A stretch of DNA of 64,000 bases, from NCBI GenBank assembly GCA_963837635.1, contig CAWINY010000007.1, positions 1 through 64,000 of the forward strand. The letters run 5' to 3'. Below, piece by piece: positions 1-10,429 of this stretch. The notes beneath the pieces are model-generated. The model was not told the DNA's origin and searched no databases. It was given only the letters and a program-made list of their open reading frames with translations. The position numbers and the translations under genes were made by a program. How positions within the stretch are numbered: position 1 is the stretch's first letter; each line of letters opens with the position of its first letter. This stretch comes from CAWINY01 sp963837635. Lineage in GTDB: Bacteria > Acidobacteriota > Terriglobia > Terriglobales > Acidobacteriaceae.

Positions 1-334
1 CCATCATCCCCAGCCCGGGTTTACGGGTCGGCGCCTTATCGGCTGAAAAAGTCCGGTCAACCAGGATATTATCGAAAAGTATATTTTCATTTTCAAAAGC
101 CCTGAGCATCTTGCCCTGTACGAGGTTAAAATGAGCTTCCGGGTAGACAGAGGTCCCCAACCCGTCCTGGTTTGTTACGATCACCAGTTCGAAATCAAGG
201 TATTTGCGGATGAAGTACAGGTTCCTGAAGACCCCCGGCATAAATTCAAGTTTTTCGAGAGAATCAACCTGAAAATCATCGGGCGGTTCATGAATGAGTG
301 TGCCATCCCGGTCAACAAAAATAACTTTCTTCAT
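1..334 (-). CDS. hisB: HisB, histidinol-phosphatase domain (C-terminal part off the window)
   Basis: This is the N-terminal 111 residues of the bifunctional histidine enzyme HisB. The HAD-type phosphatase signature DRDGTLI lies at residues 8-14 right after the start MKKVIFV, and VIVTNQDG follows as the second HAD motif. Bifunctional HisB proteins carry this histinol-phosphate phosphatase domain in front of an imidazoleglycerol-phosphate dehydratase domain, which would lie outside the window. The gene starts 12 bases after the hisC stop, in the order G-D-C-B usual for Bacteroidetes. The start is the ATG read from 334, placed just ahead of the conserved VIFVDRDG. The protein is cytosolic. A stand-alone phosphatase cannot be excluded because the rest is missing. 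Confidence 0.88.
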   Translation of the reverse strand, partial: MKKVIFVDRDGTLIHEPPDDFQVDSLEKLEFMPGVFRNLYFIRKYLDFELVIVTNQDGLGTSVYPEAHFNLVQGKMLRAFENENILFDNILVDRTFSADKAPTRKPGLGMM

Positions 335-346
335 TCCTGTCTTGCT

Positions 347-1378
347 TTATAATTCAATTAATGCATTGATCAGCATTCTGTTCTCTTCGGATGTTCCAAC
401 CGTTACGCGAAGATATCCCTCACAAAGGGAAACTTTTGACCGGTCGCGTACGATAATCTTTTTAGCGATCAGAAAATCAAATACCTTTTTTGGTTCATCA
501 AATTTCACCATCAGAAAATTCGCATCACTGGGCAGAATATTTTTCACCAGGGAAATCTGATTCAACCGGTCAATTAAAAAGTTTCGCTGTTCGAGGATCT
601 GATTAACCCATTTATCCTTGTTTTCTGTGCTGACAAGATGTTCCAGGGCCACCTTCTGGGTGAGGATATTTACGTTATAGGGATATTTTATCCGGTTAAG
701 CACCCGGATTATTTCAGCGTCAGCAAAAGCCATGCCCAGTCGTATACCTGCCATTCCCCAGGCCTTGCTGAATGTTTGCAGGATCACCAGGTTGGAATAC
801 GCTTTCAATTGGGCTGCCATGGTAGGATGAACGGAAAAATCGATATAGGCTTCATCTAAAATGACAAGTCCCCTGAATTGCCTTATGAGCTGGAGGATAT
901 CAGCGGCATCCAGGCTATTGGATGTCGGATTGTTCGGCGAACAAAGAAACATCAGTTTACTGTGGTTGTCAGCCAGCTCAAGCATGTGTGCGACATTCAC
1001 CTGGAAGTTTTCATTCAGCAGGGATTCACGGTATTCAACTCCGTTAATATCCGCACAAACCTTATACATTCCATAGGTCGGCTTCATGGCCAGGATATTG
1101 TCCGTACCCGGTTCGCAAAACGCACGGATCAGGAGATCGATGGCCTCGTCACTCCCGTTACCCAGAAATATTTTTTCTTCCTCCACTCCCTTTATTTCCG
1201 CGATCCTTTGCTTAAGTTTCACCTGAAGCGGATCAGGATACCGGTTAATGGGATTATTGTAAGGATTTTCATTGGCATCCAGGAACACGGCTTCCTCACC
1301 CTTGTATTCATCCCGGGCAGAGGAATAGGGAGTCAGCGAGCGGATGTTATTGCGAAGTAATGATTGTATATCAGCCAT
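347..1378 (-). CDS. hisC: Histidinol-phosphate aminotransferase
   Basis: A PLP-dependent class I/II aminotransferase of 343 residues, the usual length. It converts imidazole acetol phosphate and glutamate to histidinol phosphate. Visible landmarks are LDANENPYNN near residue 33, CSPNNPT at 146-152, LDEAYIDF at 174-181 and the PLP-lysine motif TFSKAWG with Lys205, followed by GIRLG. The start codon overlaps the hisD stop (ATGGCTGA), so the two genes are translationally coupled. It belongs to the hisGDCB operon controlled by the leader attenuator upstream of hisG. Confidence 0.95.
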   Translation of the reverse strand: MADIQSLLRNNIRSLTPYSSARDEYKGEEAVFLDANENPYNNPINRYPDPLQVKLKQRIAEIKGVEEEKIFLGNGSDEAIDLLIRAFCEPGTDNILAMKPTYGMYKVCADINGVEYRESLLNENFQVNVAHMLELADNHSKLMFLCSPNNPTSNSLDAADILQLIRQFRGLVILDEAYIDFSVHPTMAAQLKAYSNLVILQTFSKAWGMAGIRLGMAFADAEIIRVLNRIKYPYNVNILTQKVALEHLVSTENKDKWVNQILEQRNFLIDRLNQISLVKNILPSDANFLMVKFDEPKKVFDFLIAKKIIVRDRSKVSLCEGYLRVTVGTSEENRMLINALIEL

Positions 1379-2657
1379 GTTCTTTCCTTAATCGTATGTT
1401 TACAGCATTACTGTGAGCCTGTAATTCCTCGCTTTCAGCCATTTTCATAATAGTGTGCCCGAGGTATTCAAGTCCCTGCCTTGTAATATGCTGAAAGGTG
1501 ATCTTTTTCACAAAATTATCCAGGTTTACTCCATTATAGGCCCTGGCATAGCCATTGGTCGGGAGGGTATGATTGGTTCCCGATGCATAATCCCCGGCGC
1601 TTTCAGGAGTATAATGCCCGATAAATACCGAACCTGCGTTGATGATGCCGTCGGCTATATCTTCGGCATTATCTGTGGCTATGATCAGGTGTTCGGGAGC
1701 ATAGTCATTCACCATGCCGGCAATTTCAACCATATCTTTCAGAATAAAAATGCGGCTGTGTTCCAGGGAAAGGGCAGCAATATCCCGGCGGGGCAGTTTT
1801 TCAAGCTGCCTGGTAACTTCAGCCTGCACACGGGATGCTATGTCTTCACTCGTGGTGAATAATAACACCTGGCTGTCTGCACCATGTTCTGCCTGCGACA
1901 ATAAATCGGAGGCAACAAAAGCCGGAATGGCGGTGTCATCAGCTATTACGGCCAGTTCCGACGGTCCGGCCGGCATGTCGATGGCCGTGTCACCCTGGGC
2001 CACGATTTTTTTGGCAGCCGTTACAAATTGGTTCCCGGGACCGAATATTTTATATACCCGGGGAACAGATTCTGTTCCATAAGCCATGGCGGCTATGGCC
2101 TGGGCGCCGCCAATCCTGAATACCTCAGAGACGCCGGTAAGCCTGGCCGCATAAAGCACGGCGGGATGGATTTTACCGTCTTTACCCGGGGGCGAACAGA
2201 GCACAATATCTTTGCAGCCTGCAATGCGGGCAGGAATGGCAAGCATAAGCACGGTTGAAAACAAGGGAGCAGACCCACCCGGAATATATAATCCCACTTT
2301 TTCAATGGCCACCGGTTTTTGCCAGCACGTCACGCCGGGAGCCGTCTCTATCTTTTCAGGGATTGTCTGCTGTGATCGGTGGAATATCTCAATGTGATGG
2401 GAGGCAAGGGCAATTGCTTTCTTCAGCTCGTTATCCACCCGGCCGGCAGCTTCAAGAAATTCCTCCTGTGGAACCCGGAGGGAGGAAAGGGTAACATGAT
2501 CAAATTTTTCAGTATATTCATACAAGGCACGATCGCCGTTTTGCCTGACATTTTCCAGGACCGGCATAACAATGGCATTCATATCCTGTCCCGATACGGC
2601 AGGCCGTTTCAGGAGTTCCTGCCAGGTTGATTTATCCGGATACCGAATAATTTGCAT
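1371..2657 (-). CDS. hisD: Histidinol dehydrogenase
   Basis: This 428-residue protein carries out the last two NAD-dependent oxidations of histidine synthesis, histidinol to histidine. Recognisable family segments include YIPGGSAPLFSTVLM, the glycine-rich IGGAQAIAAMAYGT, KIFGPGNQFVTAAK, DMPAGPSELAVIAD, LLSQAEHGADSQ with the zinc-region Gln/His residues, and YAPEHL. The gene follows hisG by 14 bases and overlaps hisC by 8. No frameshift is seen and the length is normal. Confidence 0.96.
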   Translation of the reverse strand: MQIIRYPDKSTWQELLKRPAVSGQDMNAIVMPVLENVRQNGDRALYEYTEKFDHVTLSSLRVPQEEFLEAAGRVDNELKKAIALASHHIEIFHRSQQTIPEKIETAPGVTCWQKPVAIEKVGLYIPGGSAPLFSTVLMLAIPARIAGCKDIVLCSPPGKDGKIHPAVLYAARLTGVSEVFRIGGAQAIAAMAYGTESVPRVYKIFGPGNQFVTAAKKIVAQGDTAIDMPAGPSELAVIADDTAIPAFVASDLLSQAEHGADSQVLLFTTSEDIASRVQAEVTRQLEKLPRRDIAALSLEHSRIFILKDMVEIAGMVNDYAPEHLIIATDNAEDIADGIINAGSVFIGHYTPESAGDYASGTNHTLPTNGYARAYNGVNLDNFVKKITFQHITRQGLEYLGHTIMKMAESEELQAHSNAVNIRLRKEHG

Positions 2658-2671
2658 AGGTAAATTTATTA

Positions 2672-3532
2672 TTAAGTGATCATCTTTTCAATAGGGATCA
2701 CGAGGATGCCCTGGGCCCCAAATTCCTTGAGCTTTCCAATGATATCCCAGAATTCATTTTCATTAACTACCGAATGAACTGAACTCCATCCTTTTTCATA
2801 CAGTGGAAGGACAGTCGGACTTTTCATTCCGGGCAGCAGCTTTACAATTTGTTCCAGGTTTTCATTGGGTGCATTCAACAGGATGTACTTGTTGTTTTTG
2901 GAACGCCGTACAGCCTGGAAACGGAAAAGCAGATCCTTCAGTATCTTTTCTTTGGCAGGAATCATACCCGGTGTTGCGATGACCACTGCTTCCGACTTGG
3001 CAACTACTTCCACTTCCTTCAGCCGGTTATGCAGCAAGGTGCTGCCTGTGCTTACTATATCAAAGATGGCATCGGCCAGTCCTATACCCGGGGCAATTTC
3101 GACTGAACCGCTGATCTCGTGGATCTCGGCTTTCAGATTGTTCTTTTCAAGCCATTTGCCCAGGATATGAGGGTAGGAGGTGGCGATCCTTTTGTTATCA
3201 AAATAGGTTAATGCACTGTATTCGTCTGATTGCGGAATGGCAAGGGATAACCTGCACCTTGCAAAGCCCAGCCTTTCAACGATCTCAACCTTACGGTTCT
3301 TTTCCATTACCTCGTTCTCGCCCACGATACCAATGTCGGCTACCCCATCGGCCACGTACTGGGGAATGTCATCGTCGCGCAGGTAAAGGATCTCAATAGG
3401 GAAATTTTCACCCAGGGATATCAGTTTTCTTTTGCTGTCCTGGTTATGGCGCACTCCCGATTCTTCAATTAATTCAAGTGATTTTTCGCTTAAGCGGCCT
3501 TCTTTCTGTATCGCAATCTTTAGTTTGTTCAT
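2672..3532 (-). CDS. hisG: ATP phosphoribosyltransferase, long form with regulatory domain
   Basis: First enzyme of histidine synthesis, joining ATP and PRPP. I start it at the ATG at 3532 (MNKLKIAIQKEGRLSEKS); an upstream in-frame ATG at 3580 lies inside the attenuator hairpin and is unlikely. The resulting 286 residues match the long HisG form. VADIGIVGENEV and DIVSTGSTLLHNRLKEVE are family motifs of the catalytic domain. The last 75 residues (SPTVLPLYEKGWSSVHSVV onward) form the ACT-like regulatory domain that binds histidine for feedback inhibition. It is the first structural gene after the his leader, so it is expected to be controlled both by attenuation and allosterically. Confidence 0.95.
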   Translation of the reverse strand: MNKLKIAIQKEGRLSEKSLELIEESGVRHNQDSKRKLISLGENFPIEILYLRDDDIPQYVADGVADIGIVGENEVMEKNRKVEIVERLGFARCRLSLAIPQSDEYSALTYFDNKRIATSYPHILGKWLEKNNLKAEIHEISGSVEIAPGIGLADAIFDIVSTGSTLLHNRLKEVEVVAKSEAVVIATPGMIPAKEKILKDLLFRFQAVRRSKNNKYILLNAPNENLEQIVKLLPGMKSPTVLPLYEKGWSSVHSVVNENEFWDIIGKLKEFGAQGILVIPIEKMIT

Positions 3533-3552
3533 TTTATGCATTTCAATAAATG

Positions 3553-3585
3553 TAAAAAAAAAGGGTTTGCAGTATTGCAAACCCT
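3553..3585 (-). terminator. his attenuator terminator hairpin
   Basis: A perfect 10-bp stem (AGGGTTTGCA, 3562-3571, against 3576-3585) with a 4-base loop is followed on the minus strand by nine T residues (3553-3561). It sits between the histidine-rich leader peptide and hisG, in the position of a classic attenuator. The 3' arm and loop can pair instead with an upstream segment (3606-3613), which would dissolve the terminator. Confidence 0.92.
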
Positions 3586-3653
3586 GAATATATCTTCATG
3601 TACACATACTGCATCTGTAGGTATTTACGGGTGATGATGATGACGATGTGTAC
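3568..3653 (-). promoter_or_regulatory. his attenuator alternative pairings (1:2 and 2:3)
   Basis: Three mutually exclusive pairings can be read. Segment 1, inside the leader ORF (GTACACAT, 3646-3653), is an exact complement of segment 2 (ATGTGTAC, 3600-3607). An overlapping segment 2 (TGCAGTAT, 3606-3613) is an exact complement of segment 3 (ATACTGCA, 3568-3575), which is the loop and part of the terminator stem. A ribosome stalled on the His codons would cover segment 1 and free segment 2 to form the antiterminator. The pairings are seen; the mechanism follows the known his/trp model. Confidence 0.8.
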
Positions 3654-3666
3654 GGTTGAATTTCAT
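3625..3666 (-). CDS. hisL: his operon leader peptide
   Basis: A 13-residue ORF, MKFNRTHRHHHHP, ends 40 bases before the attenuator hairpin. It contains five histidines, four of them consecutive codons near the end. Such His-rich leader peptides sense histidyl-tRNA charging: ribosome stalling at the His run favours an antiterminator and transcription of hisGDCB. The ORF is too short for ordinary gene calling. It begins 18 bases downstream of a TATATTTG promoter element. Confidence 0.9.
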   Translation of the reverse strand: MKFNRTHRHHHHP

Positions 3667-3684
3667 ATTTATAATTTTGTACTG

Positions 3685-3692
3685 CAAATATA
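3685..3692 (-). promoter_or_regulatory. Bacteroidetes -7 box for the his operon
   Basis: TATATTTG on the minus strand matches the Bacteroidetes -7 consensus TAnnTTTG exactly. It lies 18 bases ahead of the leader peptide start. A TTG -33 element at the usual spacing is not evident; only a T run is present there. Confidence 0.65.
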
Positions 3693-3733
3693 GAACATTA
3701 TTTTGAATTTAAAAAAAATCTATTGAAGAGAAT

Positions 3734-3769
3734 ATCTATTGCCGTCGGCTTAAGCCGACGGCAATAGAT
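3734..3769. terminator. 36-base perfect palindrome after the efflux operon
   Basis: ATCTATTGCCGTCGGCTT and its exact reverse complement form an 18-bp stem with no unpaired centre in the DNA. It begins 8 bases beyond the stop codon of the RND pump gene. T-rich sequence follows on both strands, so it could end the efflux operon and also insulate the his promoter. Confidence 0.75.
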
Positions 3770-3776
3770 TTTATTT

Positions 3777-6700
3777 TTACTGCAGTGACTCTAAAAACAA
3801 TTCTTTCCGTTTTTCCCTTTTCAGTTTTCTGTAATGTGCCTTTTTCGTCCTTCTGATTTTCCAGGTATGGATAAGCTTATACATTACCGGGATAAAGATC
3901 AGGGTCAGCACGGTAGCAAATGACAATCCGAAAATAATCGTCCAGGCAAGGGGACCGAAGAACTGGCGGGTATCGCTTCCGAAATGAATATGCGGCTGGT
4001 ATTCGGTGAGCAGGGTCGCGAAATTGATATTAAACCCGATTGCCAGCGGGACCAATCCCAGTATGGTAGCCGTTGCTGTAAGCACAATAGGTGTTATCCT
4101 GATCTTGCCGGCTTCAATGATGGCTTCACGGGTTCGCACTCCTTCCGCCTTCAGTTTATCTGTAAATTCAACCAGCAGAATCCCGTTCCTTACAACAATA
4201 CCTGCAAGCGCTACAACACCCATACCGGTCATAATTACCGAGAAATCCATTTTGAAAATGGTAAAACCAAGCAATACGCCGATGATACTGAAAATAACTT
4301 CAGATATAATAATGACCGGCTTGCTCAGTGAATTAAACTGGGTGATGAGGATGAATAAGTACGAGACACAAGGAAAGGAACATCGCCTTGCTTAGAAATA
4401 CCATATTATCCTGCTGATCCTGCTGTTCCCCTGTAATACTTATCTCGGTACCCTGTGGTTTGGAAAAACTTGGCAACACTTCCTTAATTCGGGCATTTAC
4501 TTCATTTGAAGTATATCCTGAAAGAAGATTGGAGGAAAGAGTGATCACCCGTTTCAAATCCTTACGGTTAATTCCGCCATACGTATTCTGGTATTTCAAA
4601 GAGGCAACCGAAGACAGGGGAATACTCTTCAACAGGCCGGTGGACATATCCATAAAAGTGATCTTCATGTTCATGAGGCGATCGATATTATCGCGGGAAT
4701 ACTCATTGTATCGCAACTGCACCGGATACTGGTCCTCCTCTTCACGGTACTTTGTAACCTCTGTACCCAGAATGGCTGTCCGCAATTCGCTGCCTACCTG
4801 CGCCGTTGTGATCCCTTCACGGTTAGCCCTGATCCGGTCGACATCCACAACCAGCTCGGGTTTACGGTCTTCAAAGTCCATTTTCAGGTCCTCAATTCCC
4901 CGCACCTGCATGGAATCAATAAAACGTATCAGATTTTTTGATGTAAGAATGAGTTCATCAAGGTCCTCACTTGACACTTCAATATTGATTGGTTTTCCAA
5001 CCGGGGGACCCATATTTTCCTTATCTACTGTTATTTCTGCACCTGGTATATCGCTTACGGCTTCCCGTATTTTATCCATGTAAGGGGTGGTTTTTGTCCC
5101 ACGCCTTTTGGCAAATTCAACAAAGTTGATGGTTATCTTACCCAGGTTGGATGTAATGGTAGATGAATTGAACATATCCGTTGACGCTCCCAGTGCAACA
5201 TTTGATATTACCGATTCAACAATGGGATTATCTTTGCCGAGAATGTCGAATACCTTGTCCTCGACAATTTTAGTCACTGAATCGGTTACCTGGACTTCTG
5301 TTCCTACCGGCATTTTAATGCTTACAAATATGGAGGCCGGATCGCTGTCAGGGAAAAAGACCAGTTTGCTGCTGCCCATATTAAAAATCACGATGGAAAC
5401 TACAAAAAGACCGATCAGTTCCCAAAGCAGCCGTTGCGGTCTTTTGCCTTTTAAGGCCCAGCGAAGTGCTTTTTCATAAGCGGTCATCATACGGGGAAGA
5501 GCTTTTTGCTGGAAGTTAAGCAATACCTTAAACATGTACAGGTTATGCAGAACATAACTGACGGCAATAAACAATCCCAGGTTGGCCAGGCCAATGAAAA
5601 ACTTGCTGTGCATCCCAAATCCCGGAAGGAAAAAGAAAGCAGAGATCAATGCAATGATAAGCCCGGTTTTTAAAATATGTTTTTTGTCGGGTACCTCGGT
5701 TTCCTCTTCGTCGGTTTTCATAAAAGTTACGGCAAAAACCGGGTTAAAGAGATAGGCGATAATAAGCGACGCAATCAGGGTAATGATGAGGGTAACGGGG
5801 ATATAGTACATGAACTTCCCGACCACTCCCGGCCAGAACGCCAATGGAAAGAAAGGTGCAAGGGTGGTCAGTGTTCCCGAAAGAATGGGCACAAACACTT
5901 CCCCCGCCGCCGCTTTGGCAGAATTTGTGATATCCATGCCTGTTTTTTTAAAGATACGGTGCGTGTTCTCAATCACCACTATGGCATCATCCACCACAAT
6001 TCCAAGGGCAAAGATGAAGGAGAACATTACGAGCATGTTCAGTGTAAAATCAAATCCCGGCAGCACAATATAGGCCAGGGCCATGGACAGGGGCACTGAA
6101 AAACCCACGAAGATGGCATTGGTCAGACCCATAAAGAACATCAGTACAATGGTCACCAGGATAAAACCGATGATAATTGTGTTATTCAGTTCTTTCAGGA
6201 TGATGTTGGTGTAGTAGGACTGGTCGCCCGATATAACAATGTTCAGATCCCGGGGAAGATCATTTTTTTTCATTTCATCGAGGATCACCTTAATCTGGTC
6301 AGCTGCCTTGATAAGGTTTGTACCGCTTTTTTTCACGACATTCAATGTAATGACATTCTTTCCGGCCAGTCGTGCAAAACTTTCTGCTTTTTTGTTGGCA
6401 TCCTTGATTTCAGCTATATCCGAAAGCCTCACTACTGCACCGCTTGAAGAAATAAGGCTGATGTTCTTAATAACATCCACATTGGCAAATTCGCCAACCA
6501 CACGCACCGAGCGGCTCATGCCTTCCATATCAATGCTTCCGCCGGAAATGGTCATGTTTTCATAGGCAATGGCATTCTGGATATCCCGAAAAGTAACCTT
6601 GGCAGCCTGCATTTTGAACATATCCACATTCACCTGTATTTCGCGGTCGAGTGCCCCAACTATATCCACCCGCGTGATTTCAGGAACGGTTTCAATACGG

Positions 6701-7206
6701 TCCTGCATTCTGTCGGCATATTGTTTCAGGTTTTCAAGACTATAATCACCGGATACATTGATATACATGATAGGTATCTGTGAAAAATCAATTTCCGCGA
6801 CATTGGGCTGATTCGGCAGGTTATTCGGCAGGTCGTTCTGTGTTTTGTCAACCGCATCCTTTACCCTTTGCTTGGCTTCGGAAATCTCAATACCTGTATT
6901 GAATTCAACCACGATCATAGAGAAATCCTGCACCGAATTGCTCGTGATCTGCTTCACGTCCTCAATGGATTTCATGTTCTTTTCCAGGGGCCGGGTAATA
7001 AAGTTTTCCATATCGGCCGGAGACGTGCCAGGATATACCGTATTCACCATGATATAGGGAATAACGATCTCGGGGATCTGTTCCTTGGCAATTGTAGAAT
7101 AACTGATAAAACCATAGGCGGCCAGGATAAAGGCCAGGACGTACATGCTGGTTTTATTATTGATGGCCCAGCTGGTGGGCTTAAATTCTTTATATTTTTC
7201 GATCAT
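3777..7206 (-). CDS. RND efflux pump inner-membrane transporter (one frameshift)
   Basis: A hydrophobe/amphiphile efflux (HAE1-type) proton-driven transporter, about 1,140 residues once the break is repaired. The first 957 residues run from 7206 and the last 165 from 4274. The reading frame must shift at about 4360, where one base appears lost between LCLV and the segment YLFILITQF. Family features are the first transmembrane helix at 20-40, YPGTSPADMENFITRPLE in the porter domain, and the proton-relay helix with paired aspartates (ALGIVVDDAIVVIENTHR). It is the inner-membrane part of a tripartite pump whose adaptor and outer-membrane partner are upstream. The frameshift is probably a sequence error because both sides are well conserved. 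Confidence 0.88.
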
Positions 7207-7251
7207 GGTTTATTGAATATAAATGTAAAAACCTTTAATCTATAGGTAAAG

Positions 7252-8364
7252 TTAAAACCTGATGATCTGGCCTTCGTTCAGATTCATGTACCCGCTTGTA
7301 ATAACTTTTTCGCCGGGCTGCAGGCCGCCGGTGACTTCTGCCAGACCGTTATACTGCTGGCCAGTCTGCATCGGTTGCTTACGTGCGATGAACCTGTCAT
7401 TTTCCTGTTTTGCGACGAGAACAAAATTTCCCTTGTTGTCTGTCTGGATAACATTCAATGGCAATACAATGGCTTTTTGAGCACTGTAATCGTTGATTTT
7501 CACAACGGCTACCATATTAGCCTTTAAATTGCCCGTCACGGTTTTCAGTTTTGCCTCCACACTGAAGGTACGGTTGGTCGTATTGATGTACTTGCTGCAG
7601 AAAGTGACCTTGGCATTGATTTCCTGTTTGATGTCGGGGAAATAGACAACCACATCATCACCGATATTTACTTTGGCAGTATATGCTTCCGCTACATCGG
7701 CAGTTACTTTCAGGCTGCTGAAATTAACAACCCGGAACGCAGGCATCGCCGGGGAAACAGACTGGCCAACCTTAATCATCGATTCTTCCACGGTTCCCGA
7801 AATAGGCGATTTGATCCGGGCCATGTCAATTTGCTTCTGAATGGAGGCAATCTGCGATTCGAGACCTTCTTTGGCCGCTTTTGCCTGGAGGTATTGCATT
7901 TCTGATCCGATATGCTGGTTCCACAGGTTTTCCTGTTTTTTAAAGGTCGAAGATGCCAGTTCATAATTGGTTTGCAGCGTCTTGAGCTGTTCCTGGTAGG
8001 CTGCATCGTTAATGTGGGCCATTGTCTGGCCTGCATTGACATGTTCTCCATCATGTACGCTGATACTCGTTACAACCCCCATTGCTTCGGGATAAACGGC
8101 CAGGTTTTCATCACCGTCCAGTTTTCCCTGTACTTCGATATAATGATTGAACGGCTGGAACTGAACATCCTGAACCGCTACAAAAACACCTGTTTTATCT
8201 TTTACTGTCGAATCTGAACCGGCAGCTATTTCTTTTTCCAGTTTCTCAATTTTCTGGGCAATGGCATCATGTTGTTTTTTCAGTTTTTCGAGCTGGGCTT
8301 GTTTGTTACCACCACATGCGATGAGCATCGACAGGGCAATTAATAAGAGTACTTTGGTTTTCAT
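7252..8364 (-). CDS. RND pump periplasmic adaptor (membrane fusion lipoprotein)
   Basis: A 370-residue HlyD/AcrA-type adaptor that links the RND transporter to the TolC-like channel. The N-terminus carries a lipoprotein signal with lipobox LIAC (Cys17), followed by a short coiled coil (about 22-48). The barrel-sandwich hybrid is shown by GVVTSISVHDGEHVNAGQTM near 95 and the closing strand ARIKSPISGTVEESMIKVGQ after an alpha-helical hairpin. The C-terminus has GGLQPGEKVITSGYMNLNEG, typical of the membrane-proximal domain. Gaps to its neighbours are short (about 25 and 45 bases), consistent with one transcript under the TetR gene. Confidence 0.93.
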   Translation of the reverse strand: MKTKVLLLIALSMLIACGGNKQAQLEKLKKQHDAIAQKIEKLEKEIAAGSDSTVKDKTGVFVAVQDVQFQPFNHYIEVQGKLDGDENLAVYPEAMGVVTSISVHDGEHVNAGQTMAHINDAAYQEQLKTLQTNYELASSTFKKQENLWNQHIGSEMQYLQAKAAKEGLESQIASIQKQIDMARIKSPISGTVEESMIKVGQSVSPAMPAFRVVNFSSLKVTADVAEAYTAKVNIGDDVVVYFPDIKQEINAKVTFCSKYINTTNRTFSVEAKLKTVTGNLKANMVAVVKINDYSAQKAIVLPLNVIQTDNKGNFVLVAKQENDRFIARKQPMQTGQQYNGLAEVTGGLQPGEKVITSGYMNLNEGQIIRF

Positions 8365-8389
8365 TTTATTTCGGATTATGTATTATTAC

Positions 8390-9714
8390 TTATTTTACTT
8401 TCGTTAAAAGGTTGTCCAGTGTAGCCTTCGCCGTTACAAGGGCCATGAGGGCATTAAAGTAGGTGCCTTCTGCAGTGAAAAACTGTTGCTGGGTAGTATT
8501 CAGGTCAAGACTGCTGCTTACGCCTTCCTGGAATTTGACAATGGACTTCCGGTAAATTCTCAAAGCAAGATCTTTGTTTTCCAGTTGAAGGAAGTAAACA
8601 TCCCGTGCTGTTAAAAAACCTGAAAGGGCAGATTCATATTCAATTTTCAGATTATCGGCTCCCATTTGCTTGTTGGTTTGAGCCTTCTGATATTCCAGCC
8701 CGCGCTGTTTAACCTGTGACATTCTCATTCCGCTGCTGAAAATCGGGAAGGCAAGGGATGAGTCCAAAGGTATTGGGTGACTGATCATTGAAAAAGTTAT
8801 TGTCCAGGCTCTTGTAATAGGAATAGTAACCATGAATGGTCGGTAAAAACATCGACTTTGATAATTTGTAATTTAACAATCTCAGTTTTTCCTGGGTCTG
8901 GTACATGTTATAATCTACGTTGTTTTCCAGGTCAAAGCTATCAATTACAGCTGTTTCGAGATTCATGATGTTCACCAGGGGATCAATCTGATCGGTGAGT
9001 ATGATGGGCTGATCAATGGGCAGTCCCATCTGAAATTTCAGCATACGTTCCATGATACCTATTTGCCTGGTTGTGACAGACAGGTTGCTTTTGATATTCG
9101 ACTCAAGGATCTTCAGCTGATCTACGTCGGTTTGTTCAAGGAAACCGTTGTTGAACATCTGCTGACTTTCGTACAAGGTTTGCTTTATAACAGTCAGCGT
9201 TGAATCAAGAATTTCGCTGGATTGTCTTGCAACCAGGGCGGTAAAATAGGTATTAGTGATACTTTCTTCAATACCGATCCTTGATTTGGTATCAGCCAGT
9301 TCGGACAGGCTGGCATATACCTGTGGCCGCTTTCAAACCAACGATATAGGCTCCGCTGAAAATAAGCTGATTGACCTGTCCGCTGAGAAAAAAGCTCGTT
9401 TTGAAATCATTGGGATTAAAATCCGGAATGAAAGTACCCAATTGATCACGATAAGACCTGCCAAGTTGCGGAGAATAGGCATATGCACTGCTGACATCAA
9501 CCTGGGGAAGCCCGGTAGCTGTATTCTCCCAGATCATTTTCTTGGCAATTTCCACATCCCGCGCGGAATTCAGTAAAACCGGACTATTATTCAATGCATA
9601 GTTCTTCGCTTCACTGAGTGAAAATTTCATGGGTTGGGCCGGGTTGGTCTGCGCATGGGTCGAAAGAACAACACAAAATAGCAACGTCAAAAATAAAAGG
9701 GATCTGACTTTCAT
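8390..9714 (-). CDS. TolC-family outer-membrane efflux protein (two frameshifts)
   Basis: Outer-membrane channel of the pump. The start at 9714 opens a clean signal peptide (MKVRSLLFLTLLFCVV...THAQ) followed by the TolC opening pattern KFSLSEAKNYALNNSPVLL. Three frames must be joined: a surplus base near 9320 (between GLKAAT and VYASLSEL) and another near 8760 (between NTFGL and SLAFPIFSSG). Repaired length is about 440 residues, normal for the family. Coiled-coil helices rich in Gln and Ala fill the second half (QRGLEYQKAQTNKQMGADNL). The two one-base changes look like sequencing insertions rather than decay, since sequence on both sides stays intact. Confidence 0.85.
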
Positions 9715-9779
9715 TGTGCCTGATTTAAAATTAGTAATAAACTTGATTATCATAGAAAGTGTAGTTATTTGGGTTTTCA

Positions 9780-10425
9780 TCATTCATATTTTTTTGAAGG
9801 GTTGGATCCGTGAAATTCAAGCTCCATTATGTGCGTTTCAAAGTACTTAAGACCTTTTGCATTGACGATTCCCCTGATGTGATAGGCAAAGAATTCATTA
9901 AAAAACTGGGGATCCATGAATTCAGGAATGGAAATCACTTCACTGTCAACCATGTTGTCAATCAGGGCGACATTCAGGCGTGATACAATATCCTGTTTTA
10001 TCTCTTCGCGGTAAATTCCTTCCTGAATTCCTTTCTTGAGATTATCAAAAATAAACCGGTAAACATGGTTCCTTCTCAGTTCGCGAACCTTAATATAAAG
10101 GTCCGGGTAATACTTCTTCAGATCATATTCCGTAGCTGAGCTGTAATCTTTCAGCATGGTACTGATACATCGGGCAATCTCCAAAAGCTGTTCAATGGCA
10201 TTCTTGTCATCACTGCAGGAGATATCCATTCTTTCCTTCCGGTCAGAAATTTCCAGTCTCAACTACCTTATGCACCAGGTCATCTTTGTCCTGCACGTAC
10301 TGATACAACGTTTTCTTTGAGATGCCCAATTCATGGGATACATCGTCCATGGTCACGCTCCGGATACCGTATTTACGGTAAAGCTGGCGTACCTTTTTTA
10401 AGATGGTTACTAATTCGTCATTCAT
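9780..10425 (-). CDS. TetR-family transcriptional regulator (one frameshift)
   Basis: The first 57 residues contain the TetR DNA-binding domain, with GIRSVTMDDVSHELGISKKTLYQYVQDK as helix-turn-helix. The frame breaks near 10254, where one surplus A separates HKVVE from LEISDRKERMD. The second part is an all-helical ligand-binding domain ending at 9780. Repaired length is about 214 residues. It heads the efflux operon, 65 bases before tolC, so it most likely represses this pump. The ATG sits only 5 bases after the promoter -7 box, so the transcript may be leaderless or nearly so. Confidence 0.85.
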
Positions 10426-10429
10426 GCTG

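Noticed and set aside
3600..3660. GATGATGATGATGACG run as a coding or structural repeat on the plus strand
   Set aside because: It is the reverse complement of the His codons of the leader peptide.
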